64,000 nucleotides of DNA from G963667675 sp964291545 (GCA_964291545.2 OZ219860.1:310001-374000); one strand, 5' to 3'; numbered from the stretch's first letter, positions 30,133-40,033 are shown. A program made the numbers and translations. Notes: a model not told the origin generated them from the sequence alone.

Positions 30133-32796
30133 ATGGTAACCGTCGACTTCGAAAAGCACACCCTGCCCAATGGCCTGGACGTAATCCTGCACCGGGACTC
30201 GTCGATCCCGGTCGCCGCGGTCAACGTCTGGTACCACGTGGGCTCCAAGGACGAGGAGCAGGGCCGCACCGGGTTCGCCCATCTCTTCGAGCACGTAATG
30301 TTCGAGGGCTCCAAGCACCACAACCAGAGCTTCTTCGAGCCGCTGCAAAAGGCCGGCGCCAATCTCAACGGCTCCACCACCCCCGACCGCACCAACTACT
30401 GGGAAGACGTGCCGTCCAATTACCTGGAGCTAGCCCTGTGGCTGGAGTCCGACCGCATGGGCTTCCTGCTGGACGCCCTAGACCAGCAGCGGTTCGAAGT
30501 CCAGAGGGACGTGGTCAAAAACGAACGCCGCCAGTCCTATGAAAACCGGCCCTACGGCATGGCCCAGTCGCACATTCAGGCTGCCCTGTTTCCCATGCCC
30601 CACCCCTACCACTGGATGACCATCGGCTCCCAGGAAGATTTGGACGCCGCGGTCCTGGACGACATCAAGGACTTCTTCAAGCGTTACTACTCCCCCTCCA
30701 ACGCCAGCCTGGCCATCGCCGGTGACTTCCAGCCGGACCAGGCCCTGGAGCTGGTCAACCGCTATTTCGGAGACCTGGCCCCCGGCCCGCAACCGCACCG
30801 CAAGGGCAGGACCGACTCGGCCCTGGCCGGACGGGTGGAATTGGAGATGCGGGACAGGGTGACCCTGCCGCGCCTGTACATCTCCTGGCCCACTCCTCCC
30901 GACTTCCACGACGGCGACCCGCCCCTGGAATTGCTGCAGGCCATAATGTCCGACGGCCTCAGCTCCCGGCTCCACCGCTCCCTGGTGTACGAGCAGCAGA
31001 TAGCGCAGAGCGCCCACATCCGCTACTACGCCGGGGAGATAGCCGGCCAGTTTACGGTCCAGGTGACTGCCGCTCCCGGCCATGATTTGGAACAGGTGGA
31101 GGCGGCGGTGGACGCCGAACTGGACAGGGTGCTTAGGGAACCTCCCACCGACGAAGAGATAACCCGCGTCAAGAACCGCATCGAGGCAGCCCACTACCGG
31201 CAGTTGGCCCGGGTGGGCGGCTTCGGAGGGCGGGCCGACCAACTTAACCACTACAACGTCCTGGGCGGCGACCCGGCCCTGATCAACTCCAGCCTGGACC
31301 GGTACCTGTCCGTGCAGCGGGACGACATCCTACGGGTGGCCGAATCCGTGCTTGGCGACGGACAGGTCAGGATGCGCGTGCTGCCCGAAGGCTCTTATCA
31401 GCCGGCTGCCGCAGTGGAAATAGACCGTTCGGTCATGCCCCCGCCGGCCGAGGAGCCTACCTTCACCCCGCCGACCCCAGTGCGCCGCCGGTTGGACAAC
31501 GGCTTAGAGTTGTTGGTGGTGGAGCAACCGGAAACGCCCATCGTCGCATTCGGGCTGATGCTGCGGACGGGCGCTGCCGACGATCCGGAAGACCTGCCGG
31601 GCCTGGCGTCTTTCACGGCCCAGATGTTGATCGAGGGCACTACTTCCCGCACCAGCCAGGAGATTGCCTCCGAGTCCGAATTCATCGGCGCTCGAATATC
31701 CACCGAAGCCCGCCGGGAATACACCATGTTGGCCACCGAGACCCTGTCCAAGCACTGGACCAAGGCGCTGGACCTGGTTGCCGACCTTATCAAGCACCCG
31801 ACTTTTCCGGAGCACGAGTTGGAGCGGGTGCGCCGGGAGCACCTGACCGACCTGCGGCGCAGCAAGGACGACCCCACGGCCGTCGCCGAGCAGTTGACCG
31901 CCGGCTTGGTCTTCGCCAAGGACACCGGCTTCGGGCACCCAATTCACGGCACCGAGGACGCCGTAGCGGCATTGACCAGGGACGACGTGGTCGCCCACCA
32001 TCACCGGGCCTATTCGCCCGCCGGGGCCACCCTCATCGCCGCCGGCGGGTTGTCCATCGACGAAGTGGCGGAACGAGTGCAGGCCGCCCTGGGAGACTGG
32101 CAGGGCGACGCCCAAACCGGAGGCAATAGACAGGCAACCGCGCACGAAGGCGCAGCGGGCGCAAAGGTCTATCTGGTAGACCACCCCGGCGCGGCCCAAT
32201 CGGTGATTCGCACCCTCCAGCCGACTATTCCCCGCCGGCACCCCGACTACTTCGGCCTGCTGGTGCTGAACTCGGCCTTCGGCGGCCAGTTCACCGCCCG
32301 CTTAAATCAGAACCTGCGGGAGGAGAAGGGTTATACCTACGGGTACCACTCCGGCATCCAGTGGCACAGCGGGCCGTCGTTGCTGCTCGCCGGCGGAAGC
32401 GTACAGACCGCGGTGACCTTGGAATCGACCTCCGAGACGCTAAAGGAATTTCGCGATATTCACGGCGACCGGCCCCTGGAGCAGCATGAATTGGACGACA
32501 CCAAAGAAGGTATTCTGCGGGGCTACCCGGCCAGCTTCGAGCGACCTGGACAGATAGTCAGCCAGCTTCTGCAGATGGCGCTGTTCGATTTGCCCAGTGA
32601 CTACTTCACCACCGTAAAAGGCAACATCGAGGCAGTGTCACTGGAGGACGTCCGCCGTATTGGCGCTGAGTTGGTCCAACCCGACCGGCTCTCAGTCCTG
32701 GTGGTGGGTGACCGGACCGCAGTGGAAGATGGGCTAAGGAGTTTGGACCTTCCCCTGAAGTTGCTGGACGGGAACGGGGCGGCTATCTCGGACTAG
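30133..32796 (+). CDS. M16 family zinc peptidase with two tandem units
   Basis: An 887-residue protein with an active N-terminal M16 half and an inactive C-terminal half. HLFEH at residues 50-54 is the inverted zinc motif (H50, E53 catalytic, H54); the distal Glu lies in the NERRQSYENRPYG segment near residue 130. The second half repeats the fold (LDNGLELLVVEQPETPIVAFGLMLRTGAADD) without the HxxEH. No signal peptide is seen. Related proteins degrade small peptides; in other bacteria similar proteins process peptide cofactor precursors. GAGGTG precedes ATG 30133. Confidence 0.92.
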   Translation: MVTVDFEKHTLPNGLDVILHRDSSIPVAAVNVWYHVGSKDEEQGRTGFAHLFEHVMFEGSKHHNQSFFEPLQKAGANLNGSTTPDRTNYWEDVPSNYLELALWLESDRMGFLLDALDQQRFEVQRDVVKNERRQSYENRPYGMAQSHIQAALFPMPHPYHWMTIGSQEDLDAAVLDDIKDFFKRYYSPSNASLAIAGDFQPDQALELVNRYFGDLAPGPQPHRKGRTDSALAGRVELEMRDRVTLPRLYISWPTPPDFHDGDPPLELLQAIMSDGLSSRLHRSLVYEQQIAQSAHIRYYAGEIAGQFTVQVTAAPGHDLEQVEAAVDAELDRVLREPPTDEEITRVKNRIEAAHYRQLARVGGFGGRADQLNHYNVLGGDPALINSSLDRYLSVQRDDILRVAESVLGDGQVRMRVLPEGSYQPAAAVEIDRSVMPPPAEEPTFTPPTPVRRRLDNGLELLVVEQPETPIVAFGLMLRTGAADDPEDLPGLASFTAQMLIEGTTSRTSQEIASESEFIGARISTEARREYTMLATETLSKHWTKALDLVADLIKHPTFPEHELERVRREHLTDLRRSKDDPTAVAEQLTAGLVFAKDTGFGHPIHGTEDAVAALTRDDVVAHHHRAYSPAGATLIAAGGLSIDEVAERVQAALGDWQGDAQTGGNRQATAHEGAAGAKVYLVDHPGAAQSVIRTLQPTIPRRHPDYFGLLVLNSAFGGQFTARLNQNLREEKGYTYGYHSGIQWHSGPSLLLAGGSVQTAVTLESTSETLKEFRDIHGDRPLEQHELDDTKEGILRGYPASFERPGQIVSQLLQMALFDLPSDYFTTVKGNIEAVSLEDVRRIGAELVQPDRLSVLVVGDRTAVEDGLRSLDLPLKLLDGNGAAISD

Positions 32797-32858
32797 GGAA
32801 TCAGCATCGTCACGAGGCTGGGTAGTTGACCTGCGCAAACTGAGGTTGCCTTTCTACC

Positions 32859-33767
32859 GTGGAATCAGTCATCGACCAGCCGTTCAACTTAGAGATTACT
32901 CTGGAATGCGGTCAGGGACACCGTTGGCGACAAGCAAACGGGAACGACGGCTGGTACGAGAGCGTGGTTGGCGACAGCATGGTACGCATCCGTCAAAAGG
33001 GTGACATTCACGACAGCAGAAACTTTGTAGAGTTCCTTAGCCCGTGGGCCGATGCGAAGGCAGAGGCTTTCCTGCGCTGGCACTTTCGGCTTGACGATCA
33101 AATTGAGGATATCTACGCCGACCTAAGCAATCGTGACCCGATAGTGGCCGAATTGGTTGACCGTTACCGCGGCTTAAGGGTCATGCGTATATCCCCGTGG
33201 GAATGCCTCGTGTTCTTCATCTTGTCTGTGCGGTCGCCCATCTGCCGAACTAAGGACAATATCGAGCGTCTTTCAAGAGGGTTGGCCTCGCCTTTGCTAG
33301 TCAATCTCGATGACTCTCGACGGCTAGCCTTTCCAGATGCTAGGGATGTTGCCCGGACGGGGCTGGGGAAGTTGAAAGAGTTACTGGTAGGGCTACCTGA
33401 CTACGGGCCTAGAGTAAAAAAGGCTGGCGAGGCCGTGTCGAGCGGACGGATTGACTTTGACGCCTTAGCCCAAACGCCCTGCTCACAGACCGTCAGTGAA
33501 CTTCGTCGACTTAGAGGCGTGGGACACAAAGTTGCCAACTGTGTTGCCTTATTCTCATTGGAAAAGCCAGAAGCATTTCCAATAGACACCCATATACACA
33601 ACGCTTTGAAAAGGCTGTACGGTTATGTTGCAGGACTGCCTGCAGCAAAGAGTCCGGAAAGCCCAAGTCTGCGGCGTTGGATCCAAGAGCGATTCCCAAA
33701 GTACGCTGGCTATGCTTCTCAGTTCCTCTTCATCGACCAGTATAGAAGCACTCGGCCTCAAGGCTAG
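32859..33767 (+). CDS. ogg: 8-oxoguanine DNA glycosylase (OGG1-type, HhH-GPD)
   Basis: A 302-residue DNA repair enzyme. The helix-hairpin-helix LRGVGHKVANCVALFSLEKPEAFPIDTHIHN (residues 218-248) holds the catalytic K224 and D243 of the glycosylase/lyase. The N-terminal FNLEITLECGQGHRW (residues 9-23) is the OGG N-domain with the damaged-base-contact residues. It removes 8-oxoguanine and nicks the strand. The start is GTG at 32859. Its composition is clearly poorer in G+C than its neighbours (one sampled stretch is 52%), suggesting acquisition from another genome. Confidence 0.88.
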   Translation: MESVIDQPFNLEITLECGQGHRWRQANGNDGWYESVVGDSMVRIRQKGDIHDSRNFVEFLSPWADAKAEAFLRWHFRLDDQIEDIYADLSNRDPIVAELVDRYRGLRVMRISPWECLVFFILSVRSPICRTKDNIERLSRGLASPLLVNLDDSRRLAFPDARDVARTGLGKLKELLVGLPDYGPRVKKAGEAVSSGRIDFDALAQTPCSQTVSELRRLRGVGHKVANCVALFSLEKPEAFPIDTHIHNALKRLYGYVAGLPAAKSPESPSLRRWIQERFPKYAGYASQFLFIDQYRSTRPQG

Positions 33768-33802
33768 AGCAAATCGCAAGGCCTGGAAGGCAAGCGTCGC
33801 CT

Positions 33803-34525
33803 TTATAACCTGGCAGTGGCCTCCCGCTGGGCCCGGAACAGCGGCTCCATCCCCCGGGCCGCCAGAACCACCACTTCGGTCAGGGTCTGGCGGGAAAATG
33901 GGGCGTCCTCTGTCGCCCCCTGTACCTCCACCACCTCGCCCCGGTCGGTGAGCACGACGTTGAAGTCGACCTGCGCCCGGAAGTCCTCCTCGTAGCACAG
34001 GTCCAGTAACAGTTCGCCGTTCAGCACGCCGACGCTGACCGCGGCCACCGCTCCTCGCAGAGGCTCCGTGGGCAGGACCCGGTGCTTGACCAGCATTCGC
34101 ATCGCCTGGTACAGGGCCACGTAGGCGCCCGTAATCGCTGCGGTGCGCGTGCCGCCGTCGGCCTGGATTACATCGCAGTCGATGTGCACCGTGCGCTCTC
34201 CCAGGGCTTCCAGGTCCGTGGCCGCCCGCAACGCCCGCCCGATGAGCCGCTGGATTTCCTGGGACCGCCCGCTGATACGTCCGGCATCCCGGTCCCGCGG
34301 CGTCCTGGTGTTGGTGGCGCGGGGAAGCATGGAATATTCCGCAGTCACCCAACCTTTGCCCTGGCCGCGCAGAAAGGCCGGCACCCGCTCCTCCAGGGAC
34401 GCGGCGCACAGCACTTTAGTTGCGCCCATCTCGATGAGCGCCGAACCTTCGGCGAACTTCTGATAGCCGGGAGTAATGGCCGTGGGCCTGGGCTGGTCCC
34501 ACGCTCTGCCGTCGTTTCTAGTCAA
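33803..34525 (-). CDS. rph: Ribonuclease PH
   Basis: A 240-residue phosphorolytic exoribonuclease, which trims tRNA 3' ends. SALIEMGATKVLCAASLEERVP, STMLPRAT-like EYSMLPRATNTRTPRD, RSQEIQRLIGRALRA and IDCDVIQADGGTRTAAITGAYVAL are the family blocks, and the phosphate-binding arginines are kept. The start is TTG at 34525, where GGAG stands 9 bases before, giving a normal length; the long ORF to 34633 would overlap comEC. It is the last gene of a minus-strand run after comEA and comEC. Confidence 0.95.
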   Translation of the reverse strand: MTRNDGRAWDQPRPTAITPGYQKFAEGSALIEMGATKVLCAASLEERVPAFLRGQGKGWVTAEYSMLPRATNTRTPRDRDAGRISGRSQEIQRLIGRALRAATDLEALGERTVHIDCDVIQADGGTRTAAITGAYVALYQAMRMLVKHRVLPTEPLRGAVAAVSVGVLNGELLLDLCYEEDFRAQVDFNVVLTDRGEVVEVQGATEDAPFSRQTLTEVVVLAARGMEPLFRAQREATARL

Positions 34526-34611
34526 GGGCAGTTGCTCCTGTCGCTTTGGCCGTGTCGGGGTCTCATGGCCACCCCGGGGAACGGCGTCGTCCAGTATACA
34601 TGAACCTGAGC

Positions 34612-37083
34612 CTATCTTTCCGTCCGCACCCAAAGGTGGGCGCCGTCACTGATTAGCTCCACTGTCCCGTGGCGGTCTGTGCGAAACAACAGGCCCTCGT
34701 CTACCGTCTCCGCCAGTCGCGCCTCTACCTCCCGGTGCGGGTGCCCGTACCTGTTATCCGCGCCCGCCGACACCACCGCCACTGCCGGGTCGACCGCGGC
34801 CAGAAAGGCGGCAGTGCTGGACGACCTGCTGCCGTGGTGCGGCGCCTTCAGTACGGCGCTTTCCAGAGACAAGGGGTCACGGACCAGGCGGCCTTCGGCT
34901 TCGGCCTCGATATCGGCGGAAAGCAGGACGCTGGCCTCGCCATAGACCAACCTCAAGACCACGGAATTATTGTTCCGGTCGGCGGCCGCGCCTCCGATTG
35001 GCCTTTCCGGCGGGTTCAGCACCTCCAGGCTTACCGACGGCTCCAGTTCTATCCGGTGCCCCTCCCGGAGGAAGATCGGCGCATAGTCCTCCCGCTCCAA
35101 TTGAGACCGCCACCGAGGGTAAAGAGGACTTTGGGGGTCTTCCAAGCCGGCCACTACCGCTGCCACGTCGTAGTGTTCCAATACCCTCAACAGGCCCCGG
35201 CTGTGGTCGGCGTCCAAGCGGGTCAGCACCACCATGTCCAGGCTGCGGTCTCCTCGAGGCAAAGTCCCGGCCAGGGCCCGGGTGGCGCTTTCGGCATCCG
35301 GGCCTCCGTCCACTAGCACCTGCCGTCCCGTGGGCGTCACGATCAAGGCGCTGTCGCCCTGGCCCACGTCGAAAAAGTAAACGTGCAGCTTGCCGTCGTG
35401 TCCGGTGGCCAAGAGCTGCACCCATAGGAATACCGCCGCGGCCGCCAGCGCTGGAACCAGGAATCCCAAGGCCGCGGCGGGGCCCGACCCCGTTGCCCGG
35501 ACGCCGTCCGCCACCGCGGGCTCTGCCTTGCCCGGGCTTAAGCGCGTCCAAAGACGGGGTAACCGGAACCCGCTTCCCGCCGCCAGCAACAGCCCTCCCA
35601 ATACCAGGTACCAGGCCCACACCAGGGTATCGCCGACCCACGTCCCTGACACGGTGTAGCCGGGAGCCCACGAGACCAGTTCGATTAGATACGAAAGAGG
35701 TACCCAGGCCATCCATCCGAAGAACTGGCCCATGGCCGGGTGCAGGAATCCCGCTATAGCCGCGGTCATGGACCCAGCCAGCACCAGGGGCAGGGCGGGC
35801 AAGACCAGGACCGTAACAAAGATGCCCAGGACCGGTATCCGGTCGAAATTGAAAGCGACCAGGGGCCATGTAGCCAGCGTGGCGGCTGCGGATACCATCA
35901 GGGCCGAGGCCAGTCCTTTCGACAACTGGGCCGCCCATGGCCTAATCCATTCCGGCAAGGCCGCAGATCGCCGGTCTATAGCGGGCGAGAACATGCCCAG
36001 GTGGGGAAGGGCCACGGCTATGCCGGCCATGGCGGCAAAGCTTAGCTGGAACGATACCTGTTGCAGCGCCCTTGGTTCCAATGCCGTCATGGCCGCAGCG
36101 CTGAGCGCCAGCGCGGGCAATACGCTCCGTGGTCGCCCCAGGGCCAGGGCGGCTATGTAGGCGGTGCCCATGATGCCTGCCCGCAGCACCGACGGCGGAA
36201 GGCCGCTTACCAGGGCGTAAATCCATATCAACAGCAGCGGCACAACCAGGTAGACCATTCCCCGCCGGCCCAGCGCCGCGGCGGCTGCCGTCAAGGCGAT
36301 GGCCATCAGGGTTCCAACGTGCAGTCCGGAAATCGCCAGCACGTGGGACGTGCCGGTCTCCCGAAAGTCCTCCACTAAGCCGTCAGGTAACTGTCCCCTC
36401 TGGCCCAGCAGCAACGCTTTGGCAACTGCGGAGTGGGGAACGGTCAATGCCTCGTCGATGTTTTCCGACAGCATCCGGCGCAGGTCGAATATCCACCCCC
36501 TCCAACCGCCTCGGGCTCTCGCCTCTGGAGCCAACACCGCTGCGTCGCGGGCGAAAACTATGCCGGATATCCCGTGGCTGGCCAGGTAGGACGGATAGTC
36601 GAACTCTTCCAGCTGCTGGGGACGCTGCAACTCCCCTTCCAGCAACAGCTCGTCGCCGTAGCGGAAAAAAGGAGGCGTCCGGGCGGCGACCAGTTCCGGG
36701 GAAGGCTCGGCATACGCCACCAACTTGCCTTCAGCCGGTTCCATGCCGCCGCCGCGGTCGATGGCCTCAGCGGAGAAGGTGAACTTGATGTTCCGGGCGG
36801 TGGCCTCCGGGTCGTTGGAAATCCTGCCCCGCAGCGTTGCCGGCTCCGAGTCCACCATGGCCAGCGGTGGGGCTGGCCCTCCGGCCGCCTCCACCCGTAC
36901 CAGGGCCAGCAGCAATAGAGAGGCCAATACCAGTGGCCCGATGGGCAATCGTTGCAGGCGTAACAAAAGGGCGCTTGACGCAGCGGCCGAAATCAGCAGG
37001 AGGAGGGCAAGGATAGGCGCATCGGCCCGCAGGCCGATGTACGTTCCGGCCAGCCATGCCGCCGCAAGCAGGCCCGCCCGCAT
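34612..37083 (-). CDS. comEC: ComEC/Rec2-type DNA uptake channel
   Basis: An 823-residue protein with three parts: an N-terminal membrane pair and OB-fold (DUF4131-like, residues about 1-160), the competence domain (LLLGQRGQLPDGLVEDFRETGTSHVLAISGLHVG, residues about 225-260, then many helices to about 490), and a C-terminal metallo-beta-lactamase domain (VYFFDVGQGDSALIVTPTGRQVLVDGG, LDADHSRGLL, KAPHHGSRSS). It imports single-stranded DNA across the membrane, the C-terminal domain probably degrading the other strand. ComEA is encoded directly upstream (27-base gap), so uptake capacity is likely. Confidence 0.95.
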   Translation of the reverse strand: MRAGLLAAAWLAGTYIGLRADAPILALLLLISAAASSALLLRLQRLPIGPLVLASLLLLALVRVEAAGGPAPPLAMVDSEPATLRGRISNDPEATARNIKFTFSAEAIDRGGGMEPAEGKLVAYAEPSPELVAARTPPFFRYGDELLLEGELQRPQQLEEFDYPSYLASHGISGIVFARDAAVLAPEARARGGWRGWIFDLRRMLSENIDEALTVPHSAVAKALLLGQRGQLPDGLVEDFRETGTSHVLAISGLHVGTLMAIALTAAAAALGRRGMVYLVVPLLLIWIYALVSGLPPSVLRAGIMGTAYIAALALGRPRSVLPALALSAAAMTALEPRALQQVSFQLSFAAMAGIAVALPHLGMFSPAIDRRSAALPEWIRPWAAQLSKGLASALMVSAAATLATWPLVAFNFDRIPVLGIFVTVLVLPALPLVLAGSMTAAIAGFLHPAMGQFFGWMAWVPLSYLIELVSWAPGYTVSGTWVGDTLVWAWYLVLGGLLLAAGSGFRLPRLWTRLSPGKAEPAVADGVRATGSGPAAALGFLVPALAAAAVFLWVQLLATGHDGKLHVYFFDVGQGDSALIVTPTGRQVLVDGGPDAESATRALAGTLPRGDRSLDMVVLTRLDADHSRGLLRVLEHYDVAAVVAGLEDPQSPLYPRWRSQLEREDYAPIFLREGHRIELEPSVSLEVLNPPERPIGGAAADRNNNSVVLRLVYGEASVLLSADIEAEAEGRLVRDPLSLESAVLKAPHHGSRSSSTAAFLAAVDPAVAVVSAGADNRYGHPHREVEARLAETVDEGLLFRTDRHGTVELISDGAHLWVRTER

Positions 37084-37110
37084 GGCTGTTCTACGCCGAC
37101 CCCGTCGCGG

Positions 37111-37749
37111 TCAGTTGCAAACCGCGACCAGCGGCCTGATTCCCTCTAGCGTTGCCGGCCCTATCCCCGAAATCTCTGTAACCTGGTCCACCGACGTAAA
37201 CGGGCCGTTCAATTCCCGGTAGGCGACGATGTCCCCGGCGCGGACCGGTCCTATGCGCGGCAGCGTGTCCAGTTGCGCCTCCGAGGCGGTGTTCAGATCC
37301 ATCAGTCCGCCGCAACCGGTGTCAGCCGTTGTAACCAGCACTGGTCCGTTGGCTGGGTCAGCCCGGACAGCGGCTATCTCCCCCGCTTTCGGGATGTGGT
37401 ACTGTTGCCCGTCCTGCAGCCACTGCGCCAAGTTCACCGCGTCCAAGTCCGCATCGGCGGTAGCTCCTCCCGCATCGGCCAAGGCGTCGGCCAACCGTTG
37501 CTCCACCGATAAGGCGTACACCCCTGGGTTTGCCACGGCTCCGCTGATATGCACCTGCACTTCCCCAGAGGCGACGGCATCGACGGCAATGGTTTCCTCG
37601 GCTTGGGGCGTTGGCAACACCACCTGTATGGGCGCATTGTCATCCCCTTGGAACAGGAGGAAAACACCCGCCAAGACGAGACCAGTGACAATAGCAGATA
37701 ATGCTGCAGTCAACAATATACGATTCGTCAAGATAGACATTTGCGGCAC
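37111..37749 (-). CDS. comEA: ComEA-type DNA receptor
   Basis: A 212-residue protein: a signal anchor at about residues 10-34, an SLBB domain (VQVHISGAVANPGVYAL, about 65-125), and a C-terminal double helix-hairpin-helix (LNTASEAQLDTLPRIGPVRAGDIVAYRE ... ISGIGPATLEGIRPLV). It binds double-stranded DNA outside the membrane and hands it to ComEC. ATG at 37749 or 37740 (MSILTNR) are both possible. The gene is divergent from ilvE, with a shared 81-base promoter region. Confidence 0.93.
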   Translation of the reverse strand: MPQMSILTNRILLTAALSAIVTGLVLAGVFLLFQGDDNAPIQVVLPTPQAEETIAVDAVASGEVQVHISGAVANPGVYALSVEQRLADALADAGGATADADLDAVNLAQWLQDGQQYHIPKAGEIAAVRADPANGPVLVTTADTGCGGLMDLNTASEAQLDTLPRIGPVRAGDIVAYRELNGPFTSVDQVTEISGIGPATLEGIRPLVAVCN

Positions 37750-37768
37750 TTTGGGAATTCGCGGCAGC

Positions 37769-37798
37769 TTGTGCTAATCGCGAGCGTCCGATTATAAT
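37769..37798 (+). promoter_or_regulatory. Sigma-70-like promoter for ilvE (TTGTGC, 18 bp, TATAAT)
   Basis: TTGTGC at 37769-37774 and a consensus TATAAT at 37793-37798. Transcription would start near 37805, giving a leader of about 26 bases before the TTG start codon at 37831. Confidence 0.6.
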
Positions 37799-37830
37799 TT
37801 ACCGCAATTTCAGATGAAAGGGGGCATAGC

Positions 37831-38796
37831 TTGACTACTGCTGGACCATCTCACGACGGCAAGAGTGAGCTGCATGCCTTCTTCAGGGGAAAAGTGGTCC
37901 CCGTCAGCCAGGCCCAGGTAAGTGTGATGACCCACGCCATGCACTACGGCACCGGCGTGTTCGAGGGAATCAGGGGCAACTGGAACCAGGAAAAAGAGAC
38001 CGTCTACATCTTCCGGCTCCGCGAGCACTACCAGCGCTTATTGGACGGGTGCCGCATTCTCCTGATGGACATCCCCTACTCCGTGGACGACCTGTGCTCC
38101 TTGACCGTCGATTTGGTTGAACGCAACGGGCACCGGGAAGACATCTACATCCGCCCCCTGGTCTACAAGAGCGCCGAGGTCGTAGCCAACCTCAAGCTCC
38201 AGGAGCTTGCGGCCGACTTTACGCTGATCACCGTGCCATTTGGCAACTACCTGGGCACCGACGTGCTCCGCTGCTGTACGTCCTCCTGGCGCCGGACCGC
38301 CGACTTCATGATTCCGTCGCGCATCAAGGTCTCCGGCAACTACGTCAACAGCATCCTGGCCAAGACCGAGGCAACATTGGCGGGCTTCGACGAGGCCATA
38401 GTCTTGAACGAGGGCGGCGGCGTCAGCGAAGGCTCCGGCGAAAACGTGTTCATCGTCTCCGGGGGCCGCCTGGTCACGCCGTCGCTGTCCGAGAGCCCGT
38501 TGCCGGGCATCACCCGCGACACCGTCATCAATTTGGCCAGGAGCGAGTTGGGACTGGAGGTGGTCGAACGCAGCGTGGACCGCAGTGAGCTTTACCTGGC
38601 CGACGAGTTCTTCCTCACCGGCACCGCTGCCCACCTGACTCCCGTGATCCAACTTGACAGCCGGCCCATAGGCGACGGTAAACCGGGACCCATCAGCCTC
38701 CAGCTTCAGAAAATGTACTTCGACGTTGTCTTTGGCAGAAACCCAAAGTTCCTGCATTGGTGCACTGCGGTCGCCCCTCGCATGGTCGCCGCCTGA
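37831..38796 (+). CDS. ilvE: Branched-chain amino acid aminotransferase
   Basis: A 321-residue fold-type IV PLP enzyme. VSVMTHAMHYGTGVFEGIRGN (30-50), K166 (RIKVSGNYVNS) which forms the Schiff base with PLP, and EGSGENVFIV near 210 are diagnostic. It transfers amino groups to and from the keto acids of leucine, isoleucine and valine. The start is TTG at 37831 with GAAAGGGGG upstream. It is followed by plsY after 128 bases. A D-amino-acid or ADC-lyase role is less likely given the GIRG motif. Confidence 0.94.
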   Translation: MTTAGPSHDGKSELHAFFRGKVVPVSQAQVSVMTHAMHYGTGVFEGIRGNWNQEKETVYIFRLREHYQRLLDGCRILLMDIPYSVDDLCSLTVDLVERNGHREDIYIRPLVYKSAEVVANLKLQELAADFTLITVPFGNYLGTDVLRCCTSSWRRTADFMIPSRIKVSGNYVNSILAKTEATLAGFDEAIVLNEGGGVSEGSGENVFIVSGGRLVTPSLSESPLPGITRDTVINLARSELGLEVVERSVDRSELYLADEFFLTGTAAHLTPVIQLDSRPIGDGKPGPISLQLQKMYFDVVFGRNPKFLHWCTAVAPRMVAA

Positions 38797-38924
38797 CCTG
38801 TCACGCGCCAATCGGGCCGGCGACTTTGCCCGGCGCGGCGGCCAAGGGCCCATGTCGAAACTGGACCTCGCCGTTTAACTTCGGTTGAGAAAGCCGACCA
38901 AACTGCTTTAGGAGAGTCGCCCCG

Positions 38925-39560
38925 GTGTATTGGGACCCCCTTATCTGGGCCAGCCTGATTCTCCTGTCCTACCTGGTTGGAGCTTTGCCTTCAGCTTATG
39001 TTGCCGCGCGACTGCTCGCCGGCCGGGACATCCGCCGCCTGGGCGACCAAAACTCCGGCGCGGCCAACGTATTCCGCAACATTGGCCCAAGAGCCGGCGT
39101 ATTGGTGGGCGTAGTCGACATCCTGAAAGGGGCCGGGGTTATCCTGCTGGCCGGTGTTTTAGTGGACTCCTCCGTTCTGCAGATGTCGGCCGGGTTGGCC
39201 GTCATGGCCGGCCACGTCTGGCCTGTTTACCTGGGCTTTAAGGGAGGCCGGGGAGCCGCAGCGGCCATTGGTGTCCTGCTTGCCGCCCTGCCTGCACTGG
39301 CCCTGCCCGTGGCCGCCATTGCCTTGGCTGCGCTGCTGCTCTTCCGAAAAGCGGTCCTGGCCATCGGCTTGTTCTTTATCCCGGTGGCCCTTTTGGCCTG
39401 GTGGCCCTACGACTACGCTTACCCTGTTGCAATCTATGCGGTGGCTGTCCCGGTGCTGGTGGGCTTGGCGCACTGTTGGACCGTCCGGCGCCCGCCTTCA
39501 CCAGGGCAGGCGGGCATGGACCAGGACCAGAACGGCGAACGAATGTTGCCCCAGGGTTAG
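38925..39560 (+). CDS. plsY: Acyl-phosphate:glycerol-3-phosphate acyltransferase
   Basis: A 211-residue inner-membrane protein with about five helices. The three PlsY motifs are visible: GALPSAYVAARLLAGRDIRRLGDQNSGAANVFRNIG (about 19-56), FKGGRGAAAAIGVLL (about 105-120), and KAVLAIGLF with the following helices. It forms lysophosphatidate from acyl-phosphate and glycerol 3-phosphate, the first step of phospholipid synthesis. The start is GTG at 38925 after TAGGAGAG. The C-terminus is a polar, hydrophilic tail. Confidence 0.94.
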   Translation: MYWDPLIWASLILLSYLVGALPSAYVAARLLAGRDIRRLGDQNSGAANVFRNIGPRAGVLVGVVDILKGAGVILLAGVLVDSSVLQMSAGLAVMAGHVWPVYLGFKGGRGAAAAIGVLLAALPALALPVAAIALAALLLFRKAVLAIGLFFIPVALLAWWPYDYAYPVAIYAVAVPVLVGLAHCWTVRRPPSPGQAGMDQDQNGERMLPQG

Positions 39561-39568
39561 CCCGCCCC

Positions 39569-40033
39569 GTGATCGGCCCATTCATCCTGGACTACTTCCT
39601 CCTGGTATTCCTCGCGGCCTCCGGTCTGCTCCAAATCGTCGGGGCATACCGGGGCCTGGCGGGCATCCTGCTGCTCAAGCGGCGCTCTCGGTCGTGCCTG
39701 CTGGGGCTTGTCCTGCTCGTGGGATCGTTCACCTGGTTCTTCCTTTCCGACGACCGCAACGTCCCTGATACAGCCGGCGGCTTGAACGGCAACCAACAAT
39801 TCGCCTACTTCTTCGCCGGGTTGGCGGCTGCTCTGGCGTCCACCTTGGCGATTGCCTCCCTGGTCAACTGGCGGCTGGGGGAAGCTGACTCTCCCCCAGG
39901 GTCGGGCTTGGATGCCCTGAGCCGAAGCAACTATCTGCGCGCGTTGCTCCACACGTGGCGGCGGGCCAGGCGAAAATATTCCTCACCAGCCTCGAATCGC
40001 TCGGGAGACCGATGGCCCGACACCAGAGCTTAG
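39569..40033 (+). CDS. Hypothetical membrane protein, 154 aa
   Basis: A 154-residue protein with three hydrophobic stretches: FILDYFLLVFLAASGLLQIVG, SCLLGLVLLVGSFTWFFL and AYFFAGLAAALASTLAIASLV. GTG at 39569 is 8 bases after the plsY stop, so it is probably cotranslated. The C-terminal tail of about 50 residues is basic. No family was recognised. The position beside plsY and a PAP2 phosphatase hints at a membrane lipid role, which is inference. Confidence 0.6.
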   Translation: MIGPFILDYFLLVFLAASGLLQIVGAYRGLAGILLLKRRSRSCLLGLVLLVGSFTWFFLSDDRNVPDTAGGLNGNQQFAYFFAGLAAALASTLAIASLVNWRLGEADSPPGSGLDALSRSNYLRALLHTWRRARRKYSSPASNRSGDRWPDTRA

